This document shows, in pieces, positions 44,098-53,664 of a stretch of 64,000 nucleotides of DNA. The translations under genes were made by a program, and so were the position numbers. Under the pieces are notes generated by a model, which did not search any database, was not told where the DNA came from, and saw nothing but the letters and a program-made list of their open reading frames with translations. Location of the stretch: NCBI RefSeq assembly GCF_015533855.1, contig NZ_AP024154.1:1739001-1803000 (forward strand), read 5' to 3'. The first letter of the stretch is position 1, and every line of letters starts with the position of its first letter. Source of the stretch: Echinicola sp. 20G (GTDB taxonomy: Bacteria > Bacteroidota > Bacteroidia > Cytophagales > Cyclobacteriaceae).

Positions 44098-46734
44098 ATG
44101 AAAATTTCTTACCTATTCTTTAAAATCTGTGTACTCACTTTGTGCTGTATTCAGATTGCTGCGGCACAGAATCGCTATGAATTAAACAGTGAATGGTACT
44201 GTAATCCCATTGGAGATACTAAGGCTACAGGCTCTGAACTCTCCAGTACTGACTATTCCTTAAAAAAGTGGATGCCGGCCACTGTTCCCGGTACGGTGCT
44301 TACCACCCTGCTCAATAATGGCAAAGTGCCAGATCCATTCTACGGCATGAACAATGAAAAAATCAAGGACATTTATGAAACAGGCCGTGAGCATTATACC
44401 TATTGGTTTGCAAAAGATTTCACTGAAAAAGCCAAAGAAGGAGAGCAAGTTTGGTTAAGTTTCCGAGGAATCAACTACAGTGTGGAGGTTTTTCTAAACG
44501 GTCAAAAAGTCAATGCTGAGCCTTATAAAGGCATGTATTTGCGTAAGCAATTTAACATTACTTCCTTATTGGCTGACAATGGAAAAAACAGGTTGGCTGT
44601 TTTGGTGCATCCAGCAGATCATGTGGGAAATCCCAATGGAGGACAAGGGGGCGATGGGACCATTGCCAAAGGAGTGGCCCTGCAGTATACTGCCGGCTGG
44701 GATTGGATCCAACCTGTTAGAGATCGAAATACGGGGATCTGGGACAAGGTTTTTATTGAAAAAACTGGGGCCGTCAACTTAAAGAATCCCCACATTGTTA
44801 CTTTGGTGGAAGGTGTAAGAAAGCCTGGAGAAGAACAAGATCCTGCCACCATCAAAGTGTCAGCAGAACTTCAAAATACTCTTTCTGTTCCCGTGAAGGG
44901 GACTTTGCAATATACTTTAGCTGGACAGACGGTGAGCAAAGCAGTGAGTCTTGAAGCTCATAAAACCGTTGAGGTGGATTTGCCGGACTTTGCTTTGAAA
45001 GCTCCAAAATTATGGTGGCCAAGTGGCTATGGTGAGCAAAACCTTTATGATATGGATATAAAATTCCTGACAGATGGCCAGACTTCTGACAGCGAAAAAG
45101 TAACCTTTGGGGTAAGAGAGATTCAGACAGATTGGAATGCCCATACGCTGAGTAAGCAAATTTCCGTAAATGGGCAGAAGATCTTTATCAAAGGAGGGAA
45201 CTGGATCATCTCGGATGCCATGTTGAGGTTTTCCAAAGAAAGGTATGATGCTGAAATCCGATTCCATAGGGATATGAATCTGAACCTGATCCGAATTTGG
45301 GGAGGGGCCTTGCCGGAGCGTCCAGAGTTTTATGAAGCTTGTGACAAATACGGATTGTTGGTCATTCAGGATTTTTGGATGTCAGGAGATTGTAACGGTC
45401 GTTGGTTAGACCCCAAAAAGAAGGAAGACCAATGGACCCGCAGACAATACCCGGATGATCATTCCCTGTTTATTGAGTCTGCCAAAGATGTCGTGAAAAT
45501 GCTTCGTAACCATGCCTCTTTGGCCATCTGGTGTGGCGGAAATGAGATTACTCCCCCCGCAGATATCATGCATGCCATCAAAGAGGAGATTTTACCGGAA
45601 TACGACGGGACCCGTTGGTTTATCGATTATTCCAATTCGGATGAAATGTCTTATAACTTTAAAGGAGGAAACGGTGATGGTCCTTATGGTATTCAGGACA
45701 TCAGTACTTTCTGGGCAGAGCGCACTTGGCCATTTAACTCAGAAGTAGGCTCTGTGGGAACTGGAGATGCCGTCTCATTAAGACGATTTTTACCGGAAGA
45801 AAACCAAGTGATTCCAATTGAAATGGAAGGCACTGAGAAGGTAAGGGATGAAGTCTGGACTTATCACAAATATATTGACTATGCCAATTCCATGGAACCA
45901 TATGGTAAACCAACTGATATGGAAGATTTTGCTACCAAAGCCCAGTTGGTAAATTACAACCAATACAGGGGCTTGATGGAAGGCTTTACGGCCCATATGT
46001 GGGATTGGTATACTGGGGTGATCATTTGGAAAACCCAGAATCCTTGGACGGCGCTTCGTGGACAGATGTATGACTATTACCTCGATCCGAATGCTTGTCT
46101 CTATGGGCTTCGCGAAGGAAGTGAAGCTTTGCATGCCATGTATGACCCTGTGAAAGGAAATATCATGATCGCCAACAATACTTTTGAGCAGCAGCATGAC
46201 CTGATGCTTCGAGTGACAGCTTATGACATGGAGGGTAAAAGCAAACGATTGACTCAAGTATTTAACTACATCGAACCGACCAGTATCCGTTTGATCATGT
46301 CCCTTCAGAAGAGCATTCAAGAGTTGAGTAAGGAAAAAGGCCTGTTTTTGTCAGTACAGCTCTTGAATGTGGACCAAGAATTAGTCAGTGATAACTTCTA
46401 TTGGATACCAGATGCAGAAGGCAACTATTCTGGATTGCAGGAAATGGTCAGCGCTCAGTTGGAAGTGGAGGCTACCAAGATTTCTGATAGCGAAATCATT
46501 GTGAGAGTAAGCAACTCAGCAGATAATACCGTGTCTTTCTTTAACCGACTTTCTTTGGTTGATGCAGACACTAGGGAGAGGCTCTTGCCCACTTTCTTTA
46601 GTGACAACTATGTTTCATTGGTGCCTGGGGAAGAAAAGACAATTACAGTAAGCTATGACAAACTGAAAAGTACTGAGGCATTGATTGAAATTGGTGGCTG
46701 GAATACTCCTACTCAAACCATAGAGATAAGATAA
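44098..46734 (+). CDS. Glycoside hydrolase family 2, exo-beta-glucosaminidase / beta-mannosidase-like
   Basis: This 878-residue exported GH2 enzyme has a signal peptide ending near IAAAQN, an N-terminal sugar-binding beta-sandwich (about 20-190), an Ig-like domain, then the TIM barrel (about 300-600) and C-terminal sandwich domains. The acid/base is E483 in IWCGGNE and the presumed nucleophile is E549 in FNSEVGS. The stretch MWDWYTGVIIWKTQNPWTAL and RGQMYDYYLDPNA resemble mannosylglycoprotein endo-beta-mannosidase and CsxA-type exo-glucosaminidase; substrate is open between these. The ATG at 44098 was chosen because the longer frame starts at TTG. Confidence 0.88.
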   Translation: MKISYLFFKICVLTLCCIQIAAAQNRYELNSEWYCNPIGDTKATGSELSSTDYSLKKWMPATVPGTVLTTLLNNGKVPDPFYGMNNEKIKDIYETGREHYTYWFAKDFTEKAKEGEQVWLSFRGINYSVEVFLNGQKVNAEPYKGMYLRKQFNITSLLADNGKNRLAVLVHPADHVGNPNGGQGGDGTIAKGVALQYTAGWDWIQPVRDRNTGIWDKVFIEKTGAVNLKNPHIVTLVEGVRKPGEEQDPATIKVSAELQNTLSVPVKGTLQYTLAGQTVSKAVSLEAHKTVEVDLPDFALKAPKLWWPSGYGEQNLYDMDIKFLTDGQTSDSEKVTFGVREIQTDWNAHTLSKQISVNGQKIFIKGGNWIISDAMLRFSKERYDAEIRFHRDMNLNLIRIWGGALPERPEFYEACDKYGLLVIQDFWMSGDCNGRWLDPKKKEDQWTRRQYPDDHSLFIESAKDVVKMLRNHASLAIWCGGNEITPPADIMHAIKEEILPEYDGTRWFIDYSNSDEMSYNFKGGNGDGPYGIQDISTFWAERTWPFNSEVGSVGTGDAVSLRRFLPEENQVIPIEMEGTEKVRDEVWTYHKYIDYANSMEPYGKPTDMEDFATKAQLVNYNQYRGLMEGFTAHMWDWYTGVIIWKTQNPWTALRGQMYDYYLDPNACLYGLREGSEALHAMYDPVKGNIMIANNTFEQQHDLMLRVTAYDMEGKSKRLTQVFNYIEPTSIRLIMSLQKSIQELSKEKGLFLSVQLLNVDQELVSDNFYWIPDAEGNYSGLQEMVSAQLEVEATKISDSEIIVRVSNSADNTVSFFNRLSLVDADTRERLLPTFFSDNYVSLVPGEEKTITVSYDKLKSTEALIEIGGWNTPTQTIEIR

Positions 46735-46753
46735 TCCATGTTGAGATTATTAC

Positions 46754-46785
46754 AAATGACACCGGGCTTAAGTTCGGTGTCATTT
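46754..46785 (+). terminator. Hairpin after the GH2 gene
   Basis: The 11-bp stem AAATGACACCG (46754-46764) with CGGTGTCATTT (46775-46785) and a 10-base loop lies 19 bases after the stop. The T-tract is short, so termination is likely but not certain. Confidence 0.65.
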
Positions 46786-46895
46786 ATTGATTGAATTTAA
46801 GGTTGCAATTTGGAAAGAAGGTCTTTGGCCTCGTGATACTGATCGTCTTTTGAGCTTATAAACTCCTTGAACCATCAATCATTTAATTGAAATAA

Positions 46896-47369
46896 TTAGT
46901 TCATGACTAATTTTAGTTTCAATTTTTCAAAATGAAATTCAGGAGGGATTTTTTCACTCAAATCCATTAATACTGAAGTTCCATTTTCAAACTTCCAAAT
47001 CAGATGGTCTCCATCAACTTTTTCTGGGGCAATCATATCAGAATTAATGTACCCGATAAAGTTGTTTTCTTTGAAAAATACAGTTTTCGAAATACCACGA
47101 CAACTTACCCCGGATCCGTATTCAATGGAATAAATCCGAAATTTTATTGATTGTGATTCGCCAAGGCCTTTAATTTTTAGTTCACAAATTTGATTATTCT
47201 GTTCAAGCACATGAAGTGAATCAGACTGAAGTAAACTCAATATTTTTTTCAACTCAATAGAGTCTCCTATATATTCATATTGATGTGAAGCTAATTCTAA
47301 GTCACTATCTTGTGCTTGAACTTTAAAAATTAAAACGAAACTTACCAATATGAAAAAAGTAACTTTCAT
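46896..47369 (-). CDS. Small exported protein, unknown function
   Basis: This 157-residue protein has a Sec signal peptide (about 1-20, ending VQAQ) and a beta-rich mature part with two cysteines (ICEL and SCRGI) that may form a disulfide. The start was moved to the internal ATG 47369 to place the signal at the N-terminus. The family is not recognised. It is AT-rich relative to neighbours and lies about 113 bases downstream of the larger unknown gene on the same strand. Confidence 0.55.
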   Translation of the reverse strand: MKVTFFILVSFVLIFKVQAQDSDLELASHQYEYIGDSIELKKILSLLQSDSLHVLEQNNQICELKIKGLGESQSIKFRIYSIEYGSGVSCRGISKTVFFKENNFIGYINSDMIAPEKVDGDHLIWKFENGTSVLMDLSEKIPPEFHFEKLKLKLVMN

Positions 47370-47481
47370 TTCTTGATTGATTTTAATATGATTTTTTATT
47401 GTCAAAACAATAAGTTTTTAGGTATTGAGGTAAGAAATAGAGAAAACTGCAAGCATTAATAACCTATTAATAGTTTTTCAT

Positions 47482-49416
47482 TTAAAATTCCCTTGTGCCA
47501 TTTTCAAAGTCAAGGTATAGTGACTGACCATTCATTGTGATTTGGTAGGTTTTAGCTTTTTTGTCGGATTTGAGGTAGGGAGAGTCAAAACGTAAATAAG
47601 CGGTATTGATGACTTGGTCATTTACTTTGAAGTCACTACCAAATCTTAATTCATATTTATTGTTGTTGGAGTAATAACTTAATTCAAGCTTTTGTCCATC
47701 AAATATTACCTTATTGTTTTTGACTCGATCGATAAACTCCTTAAAGGAACCATCTTGGGCTTTAGAGCTCGCTTCAGCAATCCAATACACCTGCTTTCCT
47801 GTTTGAATAATGTCATCAGTGGCATTGTCCCGATACTTGAATGCATTTGTTCCAATAAACGCACAATAAGTATCCTCTTTTTTCCCGAAGATATAGTTGC
47901 CGGTGATATAAGTGGAGTCAAACTTTTCTTTGGGAAAATAGGAATGCGTATAATCCAACAAGTCTTTTTCCATGATTCCTTTTTTGTCCGGGATATTATA
48001 AATGGAAAGGTTGATGTTCTTCTCCTGTGCCGAATGGGGAAAGTGCCCATAGCCCACCCAATAATTCGGTGACTGCACTTTTACATTTTTCTCCACCGCT
48101 GGATGAGTATGAAAAACTGCAAAATGGTTTTTTACATTGATTCCAAAGACATGTTGCTGGTCAGCAAAATCACCTATTTGGTGATTTTGTACCGTATACA
48201 TGGAGAAATCTTTGGTTTTGTAGGTGTAGGTATCTCCTTTTTGGATGGCTGTACCGATGTATTGCGGATTGATAAGCTTGACCACTGTAGGTTCAAGATT
48301 TAAAATTCTCAACAGCGAAAAATCAAGCACTTTAAAATCCTTTAAAAACCCATTAGAGAACATTTGGTGCGTTCGGATATTTGACAATGAATTGCGCACC
48401 ACGCTAGGGTTTACAAAGGCCTCCATCCCCCATTGCATCATCAGGCTGCGGTTGTCCTTTTCATAATAGCCTTCCGCTTTCAGTTCTGAAATGTTCAGCC
48501 CATTGCTTTGCTTGATGATTACCTCCGAACTGTCTTGGGCAATCTCCTTGAGCACTGGGGGCAATTGATAGTTTTTGGAAACCATCATGCCGTACATCAT
48601 TCCAGCCCCTATTTCACTCCCATCACCCCAGAAATATTGTGTCAACCCACCAAGTGTAGCTCCTGGGCCACCTTTTCGGTTGCCCTCATAAGCCCTTCCA
48701 CTAGCAGAAATAAACATGTTTTTGGTGCTTTGGGTCGCTACATCAAAGAAAAGTAAATCCATGATGATCTGACTCTTTTTCACGATCTCTTCATCCCCTG
48801 CAAAATCTATTAGATTGATCAGGGCAGCAATGTCTTCTTTGTAATAGACATTGGAATAAAACTCTGTAAAGCCATAATCCCAGCGCATCTTTAACCAATC
48901 TAAGATGCGCACTTTAGCCTTTTCCATGTGCTGGTTTCCCGTAAGCCCACTGTTAGGAAACATAACATTTGGATACTTCTGGCCAATCAAAAACTCTGCT
49001 GATGCAAAAAGTATTTGGTGGTTTTCACTCCAATAGCACATCGAATTCTCTCCCGGTTCATCCAGCCAATAGCGAAAGTTAAAGAGAACACCTTCTATCT
49101 TGCTTTTATAACTTGCAGGTACCCTGTCTTCAAATTCATACATGATCCGAATCAGATTTACCAATCTAAAATCAGAGCAATCGTATTCCTGTTTGATAAA
49201 CTCCAAAGTGCCATCAAGACCTTTCCAATCAATATTCTCAGTTCCTTTGACAAGCTCCCAATATACCTGTGATTCTTTGGTGTCAATTTTATCTTCGGGT
49301 TTCAAAGGATAAGCTTGATAACTTGATATTCGGAAAAGATCAATTCCCGTTACCAGGATGACGGTAAAAAGAATCAATAATAATACCTTAGAACTGAAGC
49401 TAATCTTTGAGAACAT
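47482..49416 (-). CDS. Large membrane-anchored protein, possible alpha/alpha-toroid glycan enzyme
   Basis: This 644-residue protein has an N-terminal uncleaved-type hydrophobic anchor (about 11-27) and an exported body. The first half is helical with aromatic and polar signatures (YWSENHQILFASAEFLIGQ, GFTEFYSNVYYKEDIAALI) like alpha/alpha-toroids of polysaccharide lyases. The second half is beta-rich with NHFAVFHTHPAVEKN, PNYWVGYGHF and a C-terminal small beta domain, as in heparinase-like enzymes. This fold reading is inference; no close family is recognised. It starts 12 bases after a TIR-domain gene, so the two are almost certainly co-transcribed. Confidence 0.55.
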   Translation of the reverse strand: MFSKISFSSKVLLLILFTVILVTGIDLFRISSYQAYPLKPEDKIDTKESQVYWELVKGTENIDWKGLDGTLEFIKQEYDCSDFRLVNLIRIMYEFEDRVPASYKSKIEGVLFNFRYWLDEPGENSMCYWSENHQILFASAEFLIGQKYPNVMFPNSGLTGNQHMEKAKVRILDWLKMRWDYGFTEFYSNVYYKEDIAALINLIDFAGDEEIVKKSQIIMDLLFFDVATQSTKNMFISASGRAYEGNRKGGPGATLGGLTQYFWGDGSEIGAGMMYGMMVSKNYQLPPVLKEIAQDSSEVIIKQSNGLNISELKAEGYYEKDNRSLMMQWGMEAFVNPSVVRNSLSNIRTHQMFSNGFLKDFKVLDFSLLRILNLEPTVVKLINPQYIGTAIQKGDTYTYKTKDFSMYTVQNHQIGDFADQQHVFGINVKNHFAVFHTHPAVEKNVKVQSPNYWVGYGHFPHSAQEKNINLSIYNIPDKKGIMEKDLLDYTHSYFPKEKFDSTYITGNYIFGKKEDTYCAFIGTNAFKYRDNATDDIIQTGKQVYWIAEASSKAQDGSFKEFIDRVKNNKVIFDGQKLELSYYSNNNKYELRFGSDFKVNDQVINTAYLRFDSPYLKSDKKAKTYQITMNGQSLYLDFENGTREF

Positions 49417-49428
49417 CGGAGAAGCTGT

Positions 49429-50172
49429 TTAACAATGGCTGTTTTTTATCTTGTAGATGGTATTGCCTTTCTTACTTTCGGTGGTGATGACTAAGCCTTC
49501 TCTAACAAAATCAGATAGAATGGATCTTACTTCGGAAGTTTCCATGTAATACAATTGTTCAAATCCAAGTCTTCGTCCTCCCCATTTGATGACTCTTAAA
49601 GGGGAAAAATACCAGGACTTGTAGGTACAGAGAAACTTTCTGACAAGCTCCCTATGGCTTACTGCTTGGGGTTTTTCCACTCTTTCTTCTAAAATAGCCT
49701 CGACAGGATGGCTTGCTGATTTAAAAGACCTGGCTTTTTCCAGGATTCCAGTGGCTACATCCAGCCAGGCCTCTTCTTCATTGTCCCAAGTGGTGATAGG
49801 CTTGCCGTCCTTAGGTAATGACTGAAGTTTTGCGAAATTGGCAATGGTCCACAAACATGGTTTGAGTATAATTGGGATGACAATGGCCGAGTCATTTTTG
49901 TCCTTATGTCTTTCAAGCGCCCTGATGGTCTCAGAATCATAACAATAATCAGAGGCCAGGAAGTTAGAAGAAACCAAAAGGAGAATGATATCAGCAGCAT
50001 CAATATTCTCATTTATTTCTTCTTCCCAATTTGCACCAGGAGCAATCCTTCTATCATGCCATTCCTCGATCAGGTCATTTCTTTTTAAAATAGCAAGATG
50101 AGTCTCGAGTTTTTCCCTGAAAGGTTCATCTTCATGGGAATAGCTATAGAATATTTTGGCTTTGTAGTTCAT
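49429..50172 (-). CDS. TIR domain protein with C-terminal winged helix
   Basis: This 247-residue soluble protein has an N-terminal TIR domain (about 3-150), with IFYSYSHEDEPFREKL as the first strand and BB-loop-like RRIAPGANWEEEI. The conserved Glu of NADase-type TIRs is likely E81 in YCYDSETIRALE, and LLVSSNFLASDYCYDS is the strand D region. Residues about 172-247 look like a winged helix (ELVRKFL, YMETSEVRSILSDFVREGLV, then a wing GNTIYKI). Such TIRs can hydrolyse NAD+ or make cyclic-ADP-ribose signals. It is 12 bases upstream of a large unknown gene. Defence or signalling is possible; neither is proven. Confidence 0.82.
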   Translation of the reverse strand: MNYKAKIFYSYSHEDEPFREKLETHLAILKRNDLIEEWHDRRIAPGANWEEEINENIDAADIILLLVSSNFLASDYCYDSETIRALERHKDKNDSAIVIPIILKPCLWTIANFAKLQSLPKDGKPITTWDNEEEAWLDVATGILEKARSFKSASHPVEAILEERVEKPQAVSHRELVRKFLCTYKSWYFSPLRVIKWGGRRLGFEQLYYMETSEVRSILSDFVREGLVITTESKKGNTIYKIKNSHC

Positions 50173-50216
50173 AAAGTAGCTTTGCTAATGGTAAGTTTTG
50201 GGGATTTATCGGTGAC

Positions 50217-50600
50217 TCAGATTGTCTGCCCAAAAGTCAACAAGTTATTGTCTGGATCGGAGAGAGAAAATTCCCTTTGTCCCCAAGGTTTCGTTGTCAG
50301 TGCTCCATTGGGATGGATACTGACATTTTTAGCGAGGAAAGATTGATAAAGCCGGTCAATGTCATTGGTTCTTATATAGACTTGTCCGTAGTTTGTTTTT
50401 GGGTCAAGTGCTGCAAATTCAAAAAAATGGATCTGAATATTGTCTTTTTCTACCATTAAATAACCTTCATAATCAGGACTTCCAAATACCTCGAACCCCA
50501 AATGGTTAATGTAGTAATCCTTGGTGGACGCCTTGTCGCGCATGGGTAATTTAGGGTTGATATCAATTAACATGCCCTGGTCGTTCTTGCTTTGATCCAT
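50217..50600 (-). CDS. VOC family protein, bleomycin-resistance-like
   Basis: This 127-residue vicinal-oxygen-chelate fold protein has two beta-alpha-beta-beta-beta modules (about 13-60 and 70-125). The motif LPMRDKASTKDYYINHLGFEV, GYLMVEKDNIQIHFFEF and the C-terminal WGQREFSLSDPDNNLLTFGQ match glyoxalase/bleomycin-binding proteins. The last Glu of the metal site (REF) is present, but other ligands are unclear, so it may bind and not catalyse. It is 44 bases upstream of the TIR gene on the same strand. Confidence 0.85.
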   Translation of the reverse strand: MDQSKNDQGMLIDINPKLPMRDKASTKDYYINHLGFEVFGSPDYEGYLMVEKDNIQIHFFEFAALDPKTNYGQVYIRTNDIDRLYQSFLAKNVSIHPNGALTTKPWGQREFSLSDPDNNLLTFGQTI

Positions 50601-50739
50601 GATAGGTTAGATTTCACCAGTATTTAGTTGTAGGTGGTTGTTTTATTTTGATAATTGGTATTTAAATATAGGTATTCTTTTTGTAAACTGTTTTCTAACT
50701 TATAGTGGTCTGTCTATGTTTTTTCAGCCAAGGAGATTT

Positions 50740-51159
50740 CTAATATATCCATTGTATCCATATTCCGGCTAAACCAATAAACAAACATAATGGTGAAAAG
50801 AGTTTGCTGTCGAGCCTTCCAAAATCAGTGTCTTTTATCTTTTTGAAGAAACCGACATACCTAAACTCTCCTATGGCCCGCAAAAGAAATATGATGGGGA
50901 TGATCCAACCGCCATAATGAAAGATCCAGTCAGGAAGTGGAAATTCAAGTATTCCCGATTTGAGAAGATAAAATACCCCAAAAGCAGTGAGGCCAAGTCC
51001 AACAACAGCACTGTCCAACTTGTTAGGATTCAATACCCTTTCGCCATTTGATTTGGTGGGCAGCGAAGCTTCAAAACCAAACTTTCCGCCGATTACCCAG
51101 TTGAAGTGGATCAGGCCAAGTCCAATAAAAACAACACTCAATAGAATTGACAAAAACAT
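50740..51159 (-). CDS. DUF3995 family membrane protein
   Basis: This 139-residue protein has four transmembrane helices and DUF3995 marks: SILLSVVFIGLGLIHFNWVIGG at the start, GERVLNPNKLDSAVVGLGL and WIIPIIFLLRAIGEFRYVGFFK. Function is unknown. It is flanked by small unrelated genes on the same strand. Confidence 0.85.
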   Translation of the reverse strand: MFLSILLSVVFIGLGLIHFNWVIGGKFGFEASLPTKSNGERVLNPNKLDSAVVGLGLTAFGVFYLLKSGILEFPLPDWIFHYGGWIIPIIFLLRAIGEFRYVGFFKKIKDTDFGRLDSKLFSPLCLFIGLAGIWIQWIY

Positions 51160-51235
51160 CTTACAGTCTGTTTAACTTAATTTTTTGTGCTATAAAGTTA
51201 GCCTTCAAAAAGGCCAATATTAAGGTTTTGGAAAT

Positions 51236-52021
51236 TTAAATATAGACAAATACCTGGCAATAGAACTGCCCCTTATTTGGACCATCATTGTAAATGTTGA
51301 TTTCTTTTGATGAGGGGGTGGGCAGGGGTAATTCAGTTGTCATGTTTTGAGTTTGATTATTAAGGTAGGCGATCTTTAATTTGGGGCCATTGTCCATTTG
51401 TTGTAGTGACTGTAGGCTAGAGCTTGTAAAAACATAAGCCTTTTGGCCATTAGGGAGGGACTCCTCAACTGGACCATTATAATTCATTCCATTGTCATCG
51501 TAAATATTCATTGCTGTAATTTCCGAGGCATTTCCTGAATTAATAATATAGTATTTGATAAATACCTTTCGAGAGTTGAATGTTAAAATCAAAAGGTCAG
51601 TATCGACTTCTTCTGTATCGATGCTTAACAAAGCAAAGCTATTTAGGTCTGAGGGGGGCTCTGAAATGGAGAAGCTTAATCCCCATCCAATACTATTGAT
51701 GTCATTGCTAAAGGTTAATATTTCACCTGGTTTTTGGTCGGGGAGATCGGTATAATAATAGAAATACGGGTCTTCACTGGAAAGCAGGAACCGGAGTACT
51801 CCCAGTTTTTTCAATTCAGTAAAGTTAGCTTGTTCAGCTTCATCTAAAGCGGCTTTATATAAAGTAAAACTCCCATCATTCTGTTTGATAAGAACATTGT
51901 TTTGATCTAAGTTCATTTTTGTTTCTCGGGTAGGAATTATGGAAACGGGAGCTTTCCCATGCTTGAAGTAGGTATGGGATAATTTCAGTTCAAACCATTT
52001 GTTATAGAAGAGTTCGGCCAT
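51236..52021 (-). CDS. Protein of unknown function, beta-rich, no signal peptide
   Basis: This 261-residue soluble protein begins with ELFYNKWFELKLSHTYFKHG followed by PVSIIPTRETKMNLDQNN. Most of the rest is predicted beta strand, with proline-rich turns and no cysteines until near the end (GQFYCQVFVYI). The opening resembles proteins I loosely associate with contractile injection or phage-tail loci, but no other such gene is near. No confident family or function. Confidence 0.65.
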   Translation of the reverse strand: MAELFYNKWFELKLSHTYFKHGKAPVSIIPTRETKMNLDQNNVLIKQNDGSFTLYKAALDEAEQANFTELKKLGVLRFLLSSEDPYFYYYTDLPDQKPGEILTFSNDINSIGWGLSFSISEPPSDLNSFALLSIDTEEVDTDLLILTFNSRKVFIKYYIINSGNASEITAMNIYDDNGMNYNGPVEESLPNGQKAYVFTSSSLQSLQQMDNGPKLKIAYLNNQTQNMTTELPLPTPSSKEINIYNDGPNKGQFYCQVFVYI

Positions 52022-52045
52022 TTTTTGATCGGTTAATGCATGGGC

Positions 52046-53515
52046 TTAGTTTTCTGTAGCGTTTAGGATCAATTGATGATAAAAGCGGATAGAATTTTCA
52101 AAGTCACTTACTGGAATTCGTTCGTTGAGGCCATGAAATGACTTGATGTTTCCTTTGTTGAGCTTGATGGCCGAAAACCGATAGATATTATCGGAAATTT
52201 CATTGAAGTGACGGGAGTCTGTACCGCCCACTACCAAGTACGGAGAAACCAAAGTGGAGGGAAAGATTTCCGTGATGGTCTCATGGATTGTTTGGAAGCC
52301 AAATGAATCCGTATGGGATACCTTGGAAGGATTGGAAATAAAGTCACTGCGCTGAATGTGAATACGTTCATCTTTGATAGTGTTTTTGACCCTGTCCTCC
52401 ACCGACTCAATGGTTTCCCCGGGAATTATCCTGAAGTTGATGGTGGCCTTGGCAGACTGAGGAATGATATTTTCCTTGACCCCACTGTTAAAGATGGTGG
52501 GAGAGGTAGTGGTTCTTACCAAGGCATTACCTGATGCACTTCCTTCATATATTTTGGTGATTACAGGGCTAAAGATCGATTGGTTGGCGAAAACGAGTTT
52601 GTTTACAAAGGGCATCTCAGGGCCCAAGTACTCGATAAAGCCATCGATTGGTGCAGAAATCCGGGAAGGAAACGGTTTTTGCTTCAGCTTGGCGATAGCG
52701 CTCGAAAGGATGTCAATCGCTGTTTCCTTTTCTGGCATAGAGGAGTGCCCTCCTTCTACTTTTACCGATAAGGACAAACTGACAAAGCCCTTTTCCGCTA
52801 TGCCTATCAGTGCCACATCTCCAGGAATTCCCGGAACCATGTTTTGGACAATACTTCCGCCCTCATCCAGCACAAATTCGGCCTGGACATTTTGTTCTTG
52901 AAGGTAGGCCGCTATGGCTTGGGCACCTTCTACTCCACCTATTTCTTCGTCATGACCAAAAGCCAGATAAATGCTTCTCTCCGGCTGATAGCCATTTTGT
53001 AACAACCGCTCTGCAGCTTCCAAGATCCCGATAACGCCCACTTTATCATCGATGGTTCCGCGTCCCCAGATAGTGTCTTGGATGACCTCACCTCCAAAAG
53101 GGCTTTCCCTCCAATCTGGGATATTTTCTTCAATAACAGGCACCACATCTAAGTGCCCCATAAGAATGATGGGTTTCAAGTCGGGTTTGCTGCCTTCCCA
53201 ATGATATAGAAAACTAAAGTCATTGAAGGTTTTCTTGTTGAGCAATGAATCTGCAAGTGGATAAGTGCTGCTGAGAAAATCAGCAAATTGCTGGAATTGA
53301 AGGGTGTCAAAGTCTTTGGGGTCTTCCGGTGAAACGGTTTGGATCTGAATGGCCCTGGAAAAGTTGGAAACAGAAGTGGAGTTTATTTGAAGTGGCTCAA
53401 TAGGCTTACTGCTGATTTGCTTGGAAGGAAAAGTAAACATATTGAAAAACAGATATGCGACAAAAAGCAGAAAAGCTACCAAGAGAAATAAAAGGCCTTT
53501 TTTGAAGAGTTTCAT
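52046..53515 (-). CDS. M20 family metallopeptidase, membrane-anchored
   Basis: This 489-residue zinc peptidase or deacylase has an N-terminal anchor (about 7-27). The dinuclear site is visible: H121/D123 in MGHLDVVPV, D156 in GRGTIDDKVG, the catalytic Glu and ligands in FGHDEEIGG (about 185-193), and the last His in VVGGTDSRHF. The dimerisation domain lies between, with LSVKVEGGHSSMPE. It resembles carboxypeptidase S-type M20 proteins with N-terminal anchors. It should act on the periplasmic or outer face of the inner membrane. Confidence 0.9.
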   Translation of the reverse strand: MKLFKKGLLFLLVAFLLFVAYLFFNMFTFPSKQISSKPIEPLQINSTSVSNFSRAIQIQTVSPEDPKDFDTLQFQQFADFLSSTYPLADSLLNKKTFNDFSFLYHWEGSKPDLKPIILMGHLDVVPVIEENIPDWRESPFGGEVIQDTIWGRGTIDDKVGVIGILEAAERLLQNGYQPERSIYLAFGHDEEIGGVEGAQAIAAYLQEQNVQAEFVLDEGGSIVQNMVPGIPGDVALIGIAEKGFVSLSLSVKVEGGHSSMPEKETAIDILSSAIAKLKQKPFPSRISAPIDGFIEYLGPEMPFVNKLVFANQSIFSPVITKIYEGSASGNALVRTTTSPTIFNSGVKENIIPQSAKATINFRIIPGETIESVEDRVKNTIKDERIHIQRSDFISNPSKVSHTDSFGFQTIHETITEIFPSTLVSPYLVVGGTDSRHFNEISDNIYRFSAIKLNKGNIKSFHGLNERIPVSDFENSIRFYHQLILNATEN

Positions 53516-53664
53516 TGCAGAGGAGGTTATGTCAGGAGATACAAGTCAAGAGTTGGTTGTTGTATTAAGGTAAAAATTAAAACTGATGAACTGAATATAA
53601 GTGTTGGACTTATTTGTTGGAAAAATTACCGAACAGGGTTTTTGAAAGCGACTAATTATATGCC

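Noticed and set aside
45790..46320. 176-residue minus-strand reading frame
   Set aside because: It is antisense to the catalytic and C-terminal part of the GH2 gene and has no motif.
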